A stretch of DNA of 43,279 nt, taken from positions 1 to 43,279 of the forward strand of contig CAAGLJ010000210.1 of NCBI GenBank assembly GCA_900770785.1, in the 5' to 3' direction. Below are positions 1 to 8,524 of the stretch, in pieces. This DNA is from Lachnospiraceae bacterium. GTDB lineage: Bacteria > Bacillota > Clostridia > Lachnospirales > Lachnospiraceae. How positions within the stretch are numbered: the stretch's first letter is position 1; each line of letters starts with the position of its first letter. The notes beneath the pieces were generated by a model, which saw nothing but the letters and a program-made list of their open reading frames with translations, did no database searches and was not told the origin of the DNA. The translations under genes were made by a program, and so were the position numbers.

Positions 1-14
1 TCCTATCTTCGGAT

Positions 15-110
15 GCAGCGGGATGCGACTCATGTACCGCAAGAAAATCTTTTCGTCCGGCTGACAACTCCCTGTTCAATCGGCACTTAACGCACATGGG
101 TCTACTCTGC
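15..110 (-). ncRNA. THF (folT) riboswitch aptamer
   Basis: Read on the minus strand, this segment carries the conserved blocks of the tetrahydrofolate riboswitch in order: GAGTAGA, GCGTTAAGTG, a GGGAGTTGTC block, GGACGAAAAG, TTGCGGTACATG and GCATCCCGCTGC. The closing helix pairs GCAG (110-107) with CTGC (18-15), and CATGT pairs with ACATG inside. The class senses reduced folates and usually sits before folate transport or one-carbon genes. The controlled gene lies beyond the left edge, so its identity is unknown. Recognition is from remembered consensus, not a covariance-model search. Confidence 0.9.
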
Positions 111-111
111 G

Positions 112-199
112 ATAATATTGAATTGTACAAAAGACTGACAAAAACTGCCATCTTCTGCCTGTAACTTTCTCAGTATACCATAGTTTATGAAAAATTCAA
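112..199 (-). promoter_or_regulatory. Candidate promoters for the THF riboswitch transcript
   Basis: Two sigma-A-like promoters point toward the riboswitch. The upstream one has TTGAAT (194-199) and TATACT (172-177) separated by 16 bases. The downstream one has TTGTCA (136-141) and TATTAT (112-117) separated by 18 bases and would start transcription at the first base of the aptamer. Sequence alone does not tell which is used. Confidence 0.55.
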
Positions 200-209
200 G
201 CCTTCAAAA

Positions 210-707
210 TCAAATCTTTTCCCGTATTACTTCCCAGTTTTTAATCAACTCTTCTAATGAATATCTGCAATTTAAAGGACTGGTAGACTGGAGAATCGTA
301 ATTTCTTTTCCCGTTTGAGGCTGAACCAGCTTGCGGTAGTATTTCCCCGCAGTACCTCCATTGGCATAAATCCGCTTTATGGAAGTTTTCTGCAACAGTC
401 CCAAAATATCGGCAGCTACGGGATTTTTAATGCTGCTGTCACTGGAGCCAATGATGTCGCAGCTATCCAGCACGTCCCATACCGCAATGCCGTTATTTAA
501 TAACATTTCCTTCTTTTCTTCAATGGTAATGGGCACTTCCCGATCCAAAAGCCTGGCCAATACCAGCCAGAATCGATTCTTTGGATGTCCGTAATAAAAT
601 CCCTGCTCTCTGGATTTGACCGAGGGCAGGCTGCCCAGAATCAGAATTTGGGATTTTTCGTTATATACTGGGGCAAATGTATGTTTGACATGTAGGTATT
701 CTGCCAT
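210..707 (-). CDS. DNA-deoxyinosine (hypoxanthine-DNA) glycosylase
   Basis: This 165-residue protein resembles the family 6 uracil-DNA-glycosylase superfamily enzymes that remove hypoxanthine from DNA after adenine deamination. The N-terminal third has the signature block ILGSLPSVKSREQGFYYGHP followed by KNRFW, which forms the active-site pocket in the family. A second conserved stretch is GIAVWDVLDSC. The chosen start (MAEYLHVKH) has GGAG six bases upstream. An in-frame ATG 18 codons earlier (761) has no convincing ribosome binding site. The gene stands alone, read from its own promoter, and is followed by the folate riboswitch unit on the same strand. Substrate preference for hypoxanthine over uracil is inferred from the family. 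Confidence 0.85.
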   Translation of the reverse strand: MAEYLHVKHTFAPVYNEKSQILILGSLPSVKSREQGFYYGHPKNRFWLVLARLLDREVPITIEEKKEMLLNNGIAVWDVLDSCDIIGSSDSSIKNPVAADILGLLQKTSIKRIYANGGTAGKYYRKLVQPQTGKEITILQSTSPLNCRYSLEELIKNWEVIREKI

Positions 708-837
708 TTTTTCTCCATTTCGTTGTTTTATCGGGATATCTGTTATGGAAGGTATATTCATCCAAATTTACAAGTGTTAAATGTTTGAATTTTCCAAAAG
801 AAAAGCTTATATTAAACAGGAGTGTTCCTCTGTTGAT

Positions 838-866
838 ATTTTAACATAGACCACAGCATTCAACAA
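838..866 (-). promoter_or_regulatory. Promoter of the hypoxanthine-DNA glycosylase gene
   Basis: TTGTTG (861-866) and TAAAAT (838-843) are 17 bases apart, and TGT precedes the -10 box as in extended -10 promoters. A loose inverted repeat (AACAG...CTGTT, 816-835) lies over the expected transcription start and could be an operator. The stretch between the two genes, 708-1027, otherwise holds only the terminator of the GGGtGRT unit. Confidence 0.55.
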
Positions 867-945
867 GAAATTTCAACCGCTACTGTACTTTATTTTCTAT
901 ATATTTTTTCTGTATATTGAATAATATTTCTGCTGGAAAATCGCG

Positions 946-984
946 CATAAAAACCGCCACAATCGTTTAAAATCGTGGCGGTTT
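946..984 (-). terminator. Rho-independent terminator after the GGGtGRT gene
   Basis: On the minus strand AAACCGCCAC pairs with GTGGCGGTTT (outer arms at 984-975 and 960-951), and the arms run into a T-rich tail. It closes the minus-strand operon that ends with the GGGtGRT gene. Confidence 0.85.
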
Positions 985-1027
985 ATCTGTCTTTATTTCT
1001 TGTTGTCTTTACATTCTATACAATTCT

Positions 1028-2038
1028 TTAGAATTTACCAGCCTTAGCTGCTTCCTCAATAGAAACGGCAACAGCCACCGTCATACCCACCATAGGATTG
1101 TTGCCGGCACCGATAAGACCCATCATTTCTACGTGGGCCGGTACAGAGGAAGATCCTGCAAACTGTGCATCAGAGTGCATACGTCCCATAGTATCGGTCA
1201 TACCGTAGGAAGCGGGACCTGCAGCCATGTTATCGGGATGAAGTGTACGTCCTGTACCGCCGCCGGATGCAACAGAGAAGTATTTCTTGCCCTGCTCAAG
1301 ACATTCCTTCTTGTAGGTACCTGCAACGGGATGCTGGAACCTGGTGGGGTTGGTGGAGTTACCGGTGATAGAAACGTCCACTCCTTCCTTGTGCATAATG
1401 GCAACACCTTCACAAACATCATTTGCACCATAGCAGTTTACCTTTGCACGAAGTCCTTCGGAGTAGGATTTACGGAATACCTCCTTAACGGTGTTGGTAT
1501 AGGGATCGTACTCGGTTTCCACGAAGGTAAATCCGTTAATACGGGAAATAATCTGTGCTGCATCCTTTCCCAGACCGTTTAAGATAACTCTTAAGGGTTT
1601 CTTACGAACCTTGTTTGCCTTTTCTGCAATACCGATAGCACCCTCAGCAGCAGCAAAGGATTCATGTCCTGCCAGGAAAGCGAAGCATTCGGTCTCTTCC
1701 TCCAGCAGCATCTTTCCCAGATTACCATGTCCAAGACCTACCTGACGGGTATCCGCAACGGAACCGGGAATACAGAAGGACTGAAGCCCTTCACCGATAG
1801 CTGCTGCTGCATCTGCCGCTCTTCTGCAGTCTTTCTTGATGGCGATAGCTGCACCAACTATGTAAGCCCAGCAAGCGTTCTCAAAACAGATAGGCTGGAT
1901 GCCTTTTACCATATCGTATACTTCCAGACCTGCATCCTTCGTAATTTTCTCAGCTTCTTCAAGAGAAGCGATTCCATAACTATTTAATACCGCATTGATT
2001 TTGTCAATACGTCTTTCATAAGATTCAAATAAAGCCAT
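1028..2038 (-). CDS. GGGtGRT protein, uncharacterised partner of a NifU-like protein
   Basis: The 336-residue product carries the diagnostic glycine-rich motif SGGGTGRTLHPDN in its last third, which names the GGGtGRT family. No enzymatic activity is established that I know of. It is mostly soluble, with an Ala/Gly-rich C-terminus (MVGMTVAVAVSIEEAAKAG). A strong GGAGG site precedes the ATG. It lies 20 bases after the NifU-like scaffold gene, and the two are commonly found together in anaerobic Firmicutes, which suggests a role linked to iron-sulfur cluster assembly or redox proteins. That role is inferred from linkage only. A terminator follows directly. Confidence 0.85.
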   Translation of the reverse strand: MALFESYERRIDKINAVLNSYGIASLEEAEKITKDAGLEVYDMVKGIQPICFENACWAYIVGAAIAIKKDCRRAADAAAAIGEGLQSFCIPGSVADTRQVGLGHGNLGKMLLEEETECFAFLAGHESFAAAEGAIGIAEKANKVRKKPLRVILNGLGKDAAQIISRINGFTFVETEYDPYTNTVKEVFRKSYSEGLRAKVNCYGANDVCEGVAIMHKEGVDVSITGNSTNPTRFQHPVAGTYKKECLEQGKKYFSVASGGGTGRTLHPDNMAAGPASYGMTDTMGRMHSDAQFAGSSSVPAHVEMMGLIGAGNNPMVGMTVAVAVSIEEAAKAGKF

Positions 2039-2058
2039 TACAGTTTCCTCCTCTTAAA

Positions 2059-2760
2059 TTAAATCTCTTTGTCGGTTCTGGGGTCAATAATCTTAACTGC
2101 ATCAGCTACACGACCATACTGTCCGCAAGCCTTTTCATAAGCGGTGTTGGGGTCGTCACCTTTCTTGATGAAGTCGGTCATTTTACCAAGACTTACAAAT
2201 TTATATCCAATGATTTCGTTATCTGCATCCAAAGCGATACCCGTTACATAGCCCTCAGCCATTTCCAGGTAACGGGGACCTTTCGCCAAAGTACCATACA
2301 TCGTACCAACCTGGGAACGAAGTCCTTTTCCCAAATCTTCCAGACCTGCACCGATAGGAAGTCCGTCTTCGGAGAAAGCACTCTGAGTACGTCCGTAAAC
2401 AATCTGTAAGAACAATTCTCTCATGGCTGTATTGATGGCATCACAAACCAGGTCAGTGTTCAGCGCTTCCAAAATGGTTCTTCCGGGTAAAATTTCGGAA
2501 GCCATAGCTGCGGAATGAGTCATACCGGAACAGCCAATGGTTTCTACTAATGCCTCCTGAATAATTCCTTCTTTAACGTTTAAGGTCAGCTTACATGCTC
2601 CCTGCTGAGGGGCACACCAGCCTACACCATGTGTTAAACCGGAAATATCCTGTACATTCTTTGCTTTTACCCATTTTGCTTCTTCTGGGATAGGTGCACA
2701 GCCGTGGCTAACACCCTGTGCTACTGGACACATTTCTTCCACTTCTCTTGAATAAATCAT
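2059..2760 (-). CDS. NifU/IscU-like iron-sulfur cluster assembly scaffold protein
   Basis: This 233-residue protein has an IscU/NifU N-terminal-type fold: a cysteine in the HGVGWCAPQQGACKLTL region and another in the ETIGCSGMTHS loop, where scaffold proteins bind nascent clusters. The C-terminal half is an extension not found in classical IscU (about 130 residues). The start MIYSREVEEM is chosen because AGGAG lies eight bases upstream. A longer ORF adds 20 residues without support. It is transcribed just ahead of the GGGtGRT gene. No iscS or sufBCD genes are in the window, so the donor and acceptor proteins are unknown. Confidence 0.8.
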   Translation of the reverse strand: MIYSREVEEMCPVAQGVSHGCAPIPEEAKWVKAKNVQDISGLTHGVGWCAPQQGACKLTLNVKEGIIQEALVETIGCSGMTHSAAMASEILPGRTILEALNTDLVCDAINTAMRELFLQIVYGRTQSAFSEDGLPIGAGLEDLGKGLRSQVGTMYGTLAKGPRYLEMAEGYVTGIALDADNEIIGYKFVSLGKMTDFIKKGDDPNTAYEKACGQYGRVADAVKIIDPRTDKEI

Positions 2761-2784
2761 GTGAAATTCTCCTTTCAGATTTGA

Positions 2785-2815
2785 AATAATGCTATTATTG
2801 GCGGTTTGGAACCGC
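2785..2815. promoter_or_regulatory. Two tandem palindromes upstream of the NifU-like gene
   Basis: GCGGTTTGGAACCGC (2801-2815, six-base perfect arms) and AATAATGCTATTATT (2785-2799, six-base perfect arms) sit next to each other in the leader between the hexapeptide gene and the NifU-like start. They could be operator half-sites or small RNA hairpins. I could not place a convincing -35/-10 pair upstream, so the role is open. Confidence 0.4.
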
Positions 2816-2858
2816 TTCACACACTTGTTAATATTTTCTCATAAAGAGACAAAAAAAG

Positions 2859-3521
2859 CTAGTGTTTTTTTGTAATTTTTGTGCTGCTTTTGTAGATTGA
2901 GTCTGCCGGAATCACTCCCCGCACAGAGGATAATGGATAAATATTGGAATTTCGCCCTACTACGGTTCCCGGGTTAAGAACGCTGTTACAGCCTACCTCC
3001 ACTTCATCTCCCAGCATGGCACCAAATTTCTTCAGTCCTGTTTCTATTTCCGGTTGGCAGTGTACCTTTACCAGCGTTTTATCACTTTTTACATTGGAGG
3101 TAATACTTCCTGCCCCCATATGAGCCTTAAAGCCCAGGATACTGTCTCCCACATAATTATAGTGTGGAACCTGAACCTGATTGAACAAAATAACATTTTT
3201 TAACTCTGTAGAATTTCCTACCACCGCTTTTTTGCCCACAATGGCATTTCCCCGGATAAAGGCACAATGGCGTATCTGTGCCTCTTCATCAATAATGCAG
3301 GGCCCATTGATACAGGCAGTGGGAGAAACCTCGGCAGATTTGGCAATCCATACGTTTTCTCCCTTTCGCTCAAATCTATCTTCGGGCAGAGCAGGCCCCA
3401 GCTGCAAAATATAGTCCTTAATCCCGGATAAAACCTCCCAGGGATAGGTCACATTCCCAAAAAGAGAAGCTGCCAGAGTTTCTTCCAAAGTATACATATC
3501 CTGTATGGTAATTTTATCCAT
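2859..3521 (-). CDS. Left-handed beta-helix (hexapeptide) transferase-like protein, GlmU C-terminal type
   Basis: The 220-residue protein is dominated by hexapeptide repeats ([ILV]-G-x4 pattern) from about residue 60 to 200, for example IVGKKAVVGNSTELKNVILF and VEVGCNSVLNPGTVVGRNSN, which fold into a left-handed parallel beta-helix. The layout matches proteins often annotated as UDP-N-acetylglucosamine pyrophosphorylase-like, corresponding to the acetyltransferase half of GlmU. No nucleotidyltransferase domain (LAAGxGTRM) is present, so that name would mislead. GGAGG is six bases before the second Met (MDKITI), which I take as the start. The substrate is unknown. It follows topB by 63 bases. 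Confidence 0.8.
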   Translation of the reverse strand: MDKITIQDMYTLEETLAASLFGNVTYPWEVLSGIKDYILQLGPALPEDRFERKGENVWIAKSAEVSPTACINGPCIIDEEAQIRHCAFIRGNAIVGKKAVVGNSTELKNVILFNQVQVPHYNYVGDSILGFKAHMGAGSITSNVKSDKTLVKVHCQPEIETGLKKFGAMLGDEVEVGCNSVLNPGTVVGRNSNIYPLSSVRGVIPADSIYKSSTKITKKH

Positions 3522-3584
3522 AATCATCCTCCACTTTTTCGTTTTGCGTTATTTATCGTTCTCTTCCGGGAACTTTGTCCTTCC

Positions 3585-5630
3585 TCAGCTATCCCGCTTT
3601 TTTTCATTCCGGCCTTTGCTTTTTCCTCTGCCTGCCTCCTTCTGAGGATAAAACTGTGCCACGTAGACATACCGATTAAGCAAATCCCCCTGCCTTTGCT
3701 GCTTTACACTAAGGGTTCTTCTTTCTACAAAATCGTTCAGCTTCTTCATGTATTCATCAGCAGTGATCTCCCCCCTGGAAACAAGGGTAAGCCCCTTTTC
3801 CCAGCTGGCAGTAAGCTCAGGATTCAAAAGAGGCCGTATGGAATACCCAACCGCCTCGTAAATCATTTCGCCCACCTGAGTAGGGGTAAGAATCTGGGTC
3901 TTTTTATTTAAAGAAAGGTATTGATTAGCCACCAGCTTCTTCAGAATTTCTGCTCTGGTAGCAGAGGTGCCGATACCACTGCCTTTGATCTGAGCCCGAA
4001 GCTCCTCATCCTCAATCAGCTGCCCCGCATTTTCCATGGCCAGAATTATACTGCCCGAATTATAGCGTTTGGGAGGTGTGGTCTCTCCGGTTTTGATTTC
4101 CAGGGAAGCTATTTTCACCTGCTGACCCTTTTTCAGCGTTTTTATGGTTTCCAGAAAAGAAGCATCCGTTTTTGCTTCTTCTCCTTCTCCCTCCTTCTTC
4201 TCCATCGGCGGCCTGGCAATGGCAAGATAGCCTTCCTCTGCCAGTACCTTCATGGTAGAAAAAAACTTTTCTTCCTTAAGTCGGATTATCAGGGTAATCT
4301 TCTGATAAATTGCTGCGGGATAAAAAATACTTAAAAACCGCCTTACAATCAGCTCATAAACCTTTCCTGCCTGGTAAGAAAGGCTTCCCATACTGCCAAG
4401 CCCCTGTCCCGTAGGAATAATGGCATAGTGATCCGTAATCTGCTTATCATTTACATAACGACTGCGGGATAAGCTCTTATATTTTCCCTCTGTAAGAATT
4501 TCCTCTACAGCGGCAGAAATCTGAGGTATCCGTTTCAGTCCGGACAGGTTTTTCGTAATCTCTCTGGCTACTGCCGAGGACAGTACTCTGGCATCCGTTC
4601 TGGGATAGGTGGTCAGCTTCTTCTCATAAAGCTCCTGAACGATGCGTAAGGTTTCATCGGGGCTTAATTTAAAAAAACGTGAGCAGTCATTCTGCAATTC
4701 TGCCAGATTATATAAAAGAGGGGGATTTCTGGTTTCCTTTTTCTTCTCCAGAGAATCTATAATTCCCATCAGAGGAAAATCCTCATCCCCTTTAAGCCTG
4801 TTTTTAAGCTCCTGGGCCGTCTCTTTTTTCAAAAAACCGTTTTCTTTGTAAAGAAGGGGAGACTGGTAAAAGCAGCTGCCCTCTACACTTCTCCACTCTC
4901 CTTCAATACTGCTTTCACCGGTGGAGGCAGCAGCCATCAAACGATAAAAAGGAGTTTTGACAAACTCCCGAATTTCCCTTTCCCGCTTTACTACCATTCC
5001 CAGAACACAGGTCATTACCCGGCCTACGGAAATGACCATCCGGTCTTTTTTTAAGAAATCCTTCATTCCGTAGCCGTATTTTAAAGTCAATACCCGGGAA
5101 AAATTAATTCCCATAAGATAGTCCTCTTTGGCTCGAAGATAGGCTGCAGCACTCAGGTTATCATAGTCACTGCTGTCCTTTGCCTCCCGAATCCCTCTTA
5201 AGATTTCATCCTCTGTCTGGGAATCTATCCAGATGCGCTTCAGCCTGGCGGTTTTGTTATAGCCTGCCATTTGCAGTACCAGCCGTTGGATATACTCTCC
5301 CTCCCGACCGGAGTCACCTGCATTATAAATTACATCCACATCCGGTCGGTGAAAAAGACCTTTTACAATATTAAACTGCTTTTTTACGTTATCAATGATT
5401 TCATATTTATATTCCGTTGGAATAAAGGGCAGAGTATCCATGGACCAGCGCTTTAAAGCGTCGTCATAGGCATCCGGATAACTCATGGTTACCAGATGGC
5501 CCACACACCAGGTAATAATATAATCCTGAGACTCCATATAACCATCCCTGGATTTCATATCCTGCTTCAGGGCCCTGGCAAATTCTCTTGCCACGCTTGG
5601 CTTTTCCGTAATGATTAAACTTTTTCCCAT
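3585..5630 (-). CDS. topB: DNA topoisomerase III
   Basis: This type IA topoisomerase relaxes negative supercoils and decatenates DNA through single-strand passage. The 681-residue protein starts with the Toprim domain (LIITEKPSVAREFARAL, and acidic motif NAGDSGREGEYIQRLV near residue 105). The active-site tyrosine lies in TTYPRTDARVLS, near residue 340. The conserved GIGTSATRAEI block is near residue 550. The C-terminus is short and basic (KEAGRGKSKGRNEKKRDS) without zinc-finger cysteines. GGGAG precedes the ATG by five bases. It lies 39 bases after asd, probably in the same transcript. Its homologues occur both on chromosomes and on conjugative elements, but nothing nearby suggests an element here. 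Confidence 0.92.
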   Translation of the reverse strand: MGKSLIITEKPSVAREFARALKQDMKSRDGYMESQDYIITWCVGHLVTMSYPDAYDDALKRWSMDTLPFIPTEYKYEIIDNVKKQFNIVKGLFHRPDVDVIYNAGDSGREGEYIQRLVLQMAGYNKTARLKRIWIDSQTEDEILRGIREAKDSSDYDNLSAAAYLRAKEDYLMGINFSRVLTLKYGYGMKDFLKKDRMVISVGRVMTCVLGMVVKREREIREFVKTPFYRLMAAASTGESSIEGEWRSVEGSCFYQSPLLYKENGFLKKETAQELKNRLKGDEDFPLMGIIDSLEKKKETRNPPLLYNLAELQNDCSRFFKLSPDETLRIVQELYEKKLTTYPRTDARVLSSAVAREITKNLSGLKRIPQISAAVEEILTEGKYKSLSRSRYVNDKQITDHYAIIPTGQGLGSMGSLSYQAGKVYELIVRRFLSIFYPAAIYQKITLIIRLKEEKFFSTMKVLAEEGYLAIARPPMEKKEGEGEEAKTDASFLETIKTLKKGQQVKIASLEIKTGETTPPKRYNSGSIILAMENAGQLIEDEELRAQIKGSGIGTSATRAEILKKLVANQYLSLNKKTQILTPTQVGEMIYEAVGYSIRPLLNPELTASWEKGLTLVSRGEITADEYMKKLNDFVERRTLSVKQQRQGDLLNRYVYVAQFYPQKEAGRGKSKGRNEKKRDS

Positions 5631-5669
5631 AACAACTCCCGCTGCACTGCTTCCAGATACTCTCCCAAC

Positions 5670-6755
5670 CTATTTTTTCGTAATGTAGCCCTGAGCCTTT
5701 AGAAGCTCTGCACAGAGTACTGCACCGCCTGCAGCACCTCTTACGGTATTATGGGAAAGACCTACAAACTTAAAATCATATACCTTATCTTCACGAATCC
5801 GGCCCACACTTACACCCATTCCGTTTTCATAATCCACATCCAGCTTAACCTGTGGCCTGTTATCCTCTTCCAGATACTGGATGAACTGCTTTGGTGCGCT
5901 GGGAAGATTCAACTTCTGAGGTTCTCCCTTAAAGATTCTTAATTTTTCGATCAGCTGCTCTTTGGTGGGCTTCTTGTTAAATCGCACGAATACAGCCGCT
6001 GTATGTCCGTTCAGTACGGGAACGCGAATACACTGGCAGGTAATAACCGGTCCCTGAGCAGGCTTAATTACACCATCCTCAATTTTTCCCCAGATACGCA
6101 AGGGCTCCATCTCGGACTTTTCTTCTTCCCCTCCGATGTAGGGAATAATATTTTCCACCATTTCCGGCCAGTCTGCGAAGGTCTTGCCGGCACCGCTGAT
6201 GGCCTGATAGGTAGTTGCCACAACCTCTGTGGGCTCAAATTCTGCCCATGCGGTTAAAGCTGGAGCATAGCTTTGGATAGAACAGTTAGGCTTAACTGCA
6301 ACGAATCCTCTGGTAGTTCCCAGTCTTTTCTTTTGAAAATCAATTACCTTCATATGCTCCGGATTAATCTCCGGTACTACCATAGGTACATCCGGTGTCC
6401 ATCTGTGGGCACTGTTATTGGATACTACAGGAGTTTCTGTTTTGGCGTAGGCCTCTTCAATAGCCTTGATTTCCTCTTTAGACATATCCACGGCACTGAA
6501 AACGAAATCCACTTTGGCAGCTACTTTTTCCACTTCATTTACATTCATTACCACCAGTTTTTTGACTGCTTCCGGCATGGGAGTGGTCATCTTCCATCTG
6601 CCGCCTACTGCCTCTTCATAGGTTTTACCTGCACTTCTTTCGCTGGCAGCAATCGTAGTCACTTCAAACCAGGGATGATTTTCCAGAAGAGAAATGAATC
6701 GTTGTCCTACCATACCGGTTCCGCCTAAAATACCTACCTTTAATCTGTCACTCAT
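5670..6755 (-). CDS. asd: Aspartate-semialdehyde dehydrogenase
   Basis: This enzyme reduces aspartyl phosphate to aspartate semialdehyde, the branch point to lysine (and diaminopimelate), methionine and threonine. The 361-residue protein has the NADP-binding loop GGTGMVGQRF at residues 10-19 and the catalytic cysteine in KPNCSIQSYAPAL. Its length and motifs fit the archaeal/fungal-like subfamily rather than the E. coli type. Its ATG overlaps the argH stop by eight bases (ATGAGTGA), and AAAGGAG is nine bases upstream, so translation is probably coupled to argH. No dapA or hom gene is nearby. Confidence 0.93.
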   Translation of the reverse strand: MSDRLKVGILGGTGMVGQRFISLLENHPWFEVTTIAASERSAGKTYEEAVGGRWKMTTPMPEAVKKLVVMNVNEVEKVAAKVDFVFSAVDMSKEEIKAIEEAYAKTETPVVSNNSAHRWTPDVPMVVPEINPEHMKVIDFQKKRLGTTRGFVAVKPNCSIQSYAPALTAWAEFEPTEVVATTYQAISGAGKTFADWPEMVENIIPYIGGEEEKSEMEPLRIWGKIEDGVIKPAQGPVITCQCIRVPVLNGHTAAVFVRFNKKPTKEQLIEKLRIFKGEPQKLNLPSAPKQFIQYLEEDNRPQVKLDVDYENGMGVSVGRIREDKVYDFKFVGLSHNTVRGAAGGAVLCAELLKAQGYITKK

Positions 6756-8142
6756 GTTTCCAATCTCCTTTTTTTAAATATTCAGCATTGGCTTCCACCT
6801 GCTTTTTCATTACCTGTGCACTGGGTGCCCCATAGGTAAGTCGTTTTTCCACACAGGTTTCCAGGCTGATTTCTCTATACACATCTTCATCAAAAACGGT
6901 GCTGATCTGTTTTAATTCCTCTATCGTTAAAGCATCTATGGAAGTTCCTTTGTCTATACAATAAAGCACCAGACGTCCGATAATGCTGTGTGCATCTCTG
7001 AAGGGTACCCCCTTCTTCACCAGATAATCTGCAGCATCGGTGGCATTGGTAAAGCCCATCATGGCACTGGTTTCCATTTTTTCCTTCTGGAAGGTCATGG
7101 ACTCCATCATTCCTGTAAAGAGGGCCAGACATCCTTTTACCGTATCAATGGCATCAAAGGTCAGCTCCTTATCCTCCTGCATATCCTTATTATAGGCCAG
7201 AGGAAGCCCCTTCATGGTGGTTAGAATGGCCATCAGTGCCCCGTATACTCTGCCGGTTTTTCCCCGTACCAGCTCCGCTATATCAGGATTCTTTTTCTGG
7301 GGCATAATACTGCTTCCGGTGGAATAGGTATCATCAATTTCCACAAAGCCGTATTCGTTAGAGTTCCAGATGATGATTTCCTCCGAAAAACGGCTTAAGT
7401 GCATCATGACCGTAGACAATCCACTTAAAAATTCAATCAGATAATCCCTGTCCGACACCCCGTCCATACTGTTGTCTGTTGGCCCCTCAAAGCCAAGTAA
7501 AGAAGCGGTATAAAAACGATCCAGAGGATAGGTGGTTCCTGCCAGTGCCCCGCTTCCCAGAGGAGAAAAGTTCATTCGGCTGTAAATATCTTTCATTCTT
7601 CCCCTGTCCCGTTTAAACATCTCAAAATAGGCCCCCATATGGTGGGCCAGGGTAATGGGCTGAGCCTTCTGTAAATGGGTAAAGCCTGGCATATAGGTAT
7701 GCAGATGCTCTCTCATAATATTATTCAAAACGGTAAGCAGCTCTTTTAATAGCTCATCCACTGCCACTACCTGATTACGGATATACAGCTTCATGTCCAG
7801 AGCCACCTGGTCATTACGGCTTCGTCCGGTATGCAGCTTCTTACCTGCATCCCCAATGCGGGCAATCAGATTTGCCTCCACGAAGCTGTGAATATCCTCA
7901 TATTCATCCGTAATGCTGAGCCTGCCGGATTCCACATCCTCCCGGATTCCGGTAAGTCCCTTTACGATGGCATCCTTTTCCTCTCCCGTAAGAATGCCCT
8001 GTTTTTCCAGCATAACCACATGAGCTATACTGCCTTCTATATCTTCTTTAAAAAATCGCTGATCAAAGGAAATCGATGCATTAAACTGATAAACCAGTCT
8101 GTCGGTTTCTTTGGTGAACCGACCACCCCATAGCTGTGCCAT
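6748..8142 (-). CDS. argH: Argininosuccinate lyase
   Basis: ArgH cleaves argininosuccinate to arginine and fumarate, the last step of arginine synthesis. The 464-residue protein begins MAQLWGGRF, typical of the family, and carries the fumarase/lyase superfamily signature GSSIMPQKKNPD, with the flexible catalytic serine loop, and TGRSRNDQ near residue 110. An in-frame ATG seven codons upstream exists, but AGGAGG lies inside that short extension, eight bases before the start chosen here. argG is not in the window. It is the first gene of a minus-strand run through asd and topB and has a strong promoter of its own. Confidence 0.95.
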   Translation of the reverse strand: MAQLWGGRFTKETDRLVYQFNASISFDQRFFKEDIEGSIAHVVMLEKQGILTGEEKDAIVKGLTGIREDVESGRLSITDEYEDIHSFVEANLIARIGDAGKKLHTGRSRNDQVALDMKLYIRNQVVAVDELLKELLTVLNNIMREHLHTYMPGFTHLQKAQPITLAHHMGAYFEMFKRDRGRMKDIYSRMNFSPLGSGALAGTTYPLDRFYTASLLGFEGPTDNSMDGVSDRDYLIEFLSGLSTVMMHLSRFSEEIIIWNSNEYGFVEIDDTYSTGSSIMPQKKNPDIAELVRGKTGRVYGALMAILTTMKGLPLAYNKDMQEDKELTFDAIDTVKGCLALFTGMMESMTFQKEKMETSAMMGFTNATDAADYLVKKGVPFRDAHSIIGRLVLYCIDKGTSIDALTIEELKQISTVFDEDVYREISLETCVEKRLTYGAPSAQVMKKQVEANAEYLKKGDWKHE

Positions 8143-8180
8143 CCGGCCTACCTCCTGTTTCAAAATTTAATCTGCCTTTG

Positions 8181-8209
8181 ATAATAGCATAAGTTTATTC
8201 GTTAAGCAA
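8181..8209 (-). promoter_or_regulatory. Promoter of the argH operon
   Basis: TTGCTT (8204-8209) and TATTAT (8181-8186) are 17 bases apart, and TGC precedes the -10 box (extended -10). No arginine-repressor box or riboswitch was recognised in the short leader. The rest of the divergent gap up to 8348 holds the presumed plus-strand promoter of the ABC transporter, which is weaker: TTCACC then TACACT near 8264-8292. Confidence 0.7.
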
Positions 8210-8348
8210 GAATGTTTTCGTATAAAAATCATTTGTCTTTGCGTGGCGGACAATCCTGCTTTATTCACCTTTTTTCTTGCTTTTCATACACTAAAACTAC
8301 AATCGATGTTTATCTCTCATCCTGGATAGATATCCACAAATTAAATCT

Positions 8349-8524
8349 ATGGAGGTCAATATGGCACATTCCCTGTCTGACAGGAAAAATCCCATACTGG
8401 TTGTTGACCATGTATCCTATTCATACCATACTCTTCATGGAGAAACCAGAGTATTGGAGGATATTTCCTTTTCTGTATTTCCTGGTGAATTCATCGCTAT
8501 AGTAGGTCCCAGCGGCTGCGGGAA
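8349..8524 (+). pseudogene. ABC transporter ATPase, 5' part (interrupted in the Walker A lysine codon)
   Basis: These 58 codons plus two bases encode the start of a NitT/TauT/SsuB-type ATPase: MAHSLSDRKNPILVVDHVSY, the A-loop tyrosine region, LEDISFSVFPGEFIAIVG and the Walker A beginning GPSGCG. GGAGG lies before the ATG. The reading then enters foreign sequence and stops at 8786. Codon 59 should be AAA (the Walker A lysine), but only its AA is present here. The missing A and the remaining 214 codons resume at 14229, in frame. As it stands the half-gene cannot make an active ATPase. Removal of the intervening 5704 bases would restore a 273-residue protein. Confidence 0.9.

Noticed and set aside
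3585..5630. topB as a marker of an integrative conjugative element
   Set aside because: The flanking genes are ordinary chromosomal biosynthetic genes and no relaxase, type IV secretion or integrase gene is near it.
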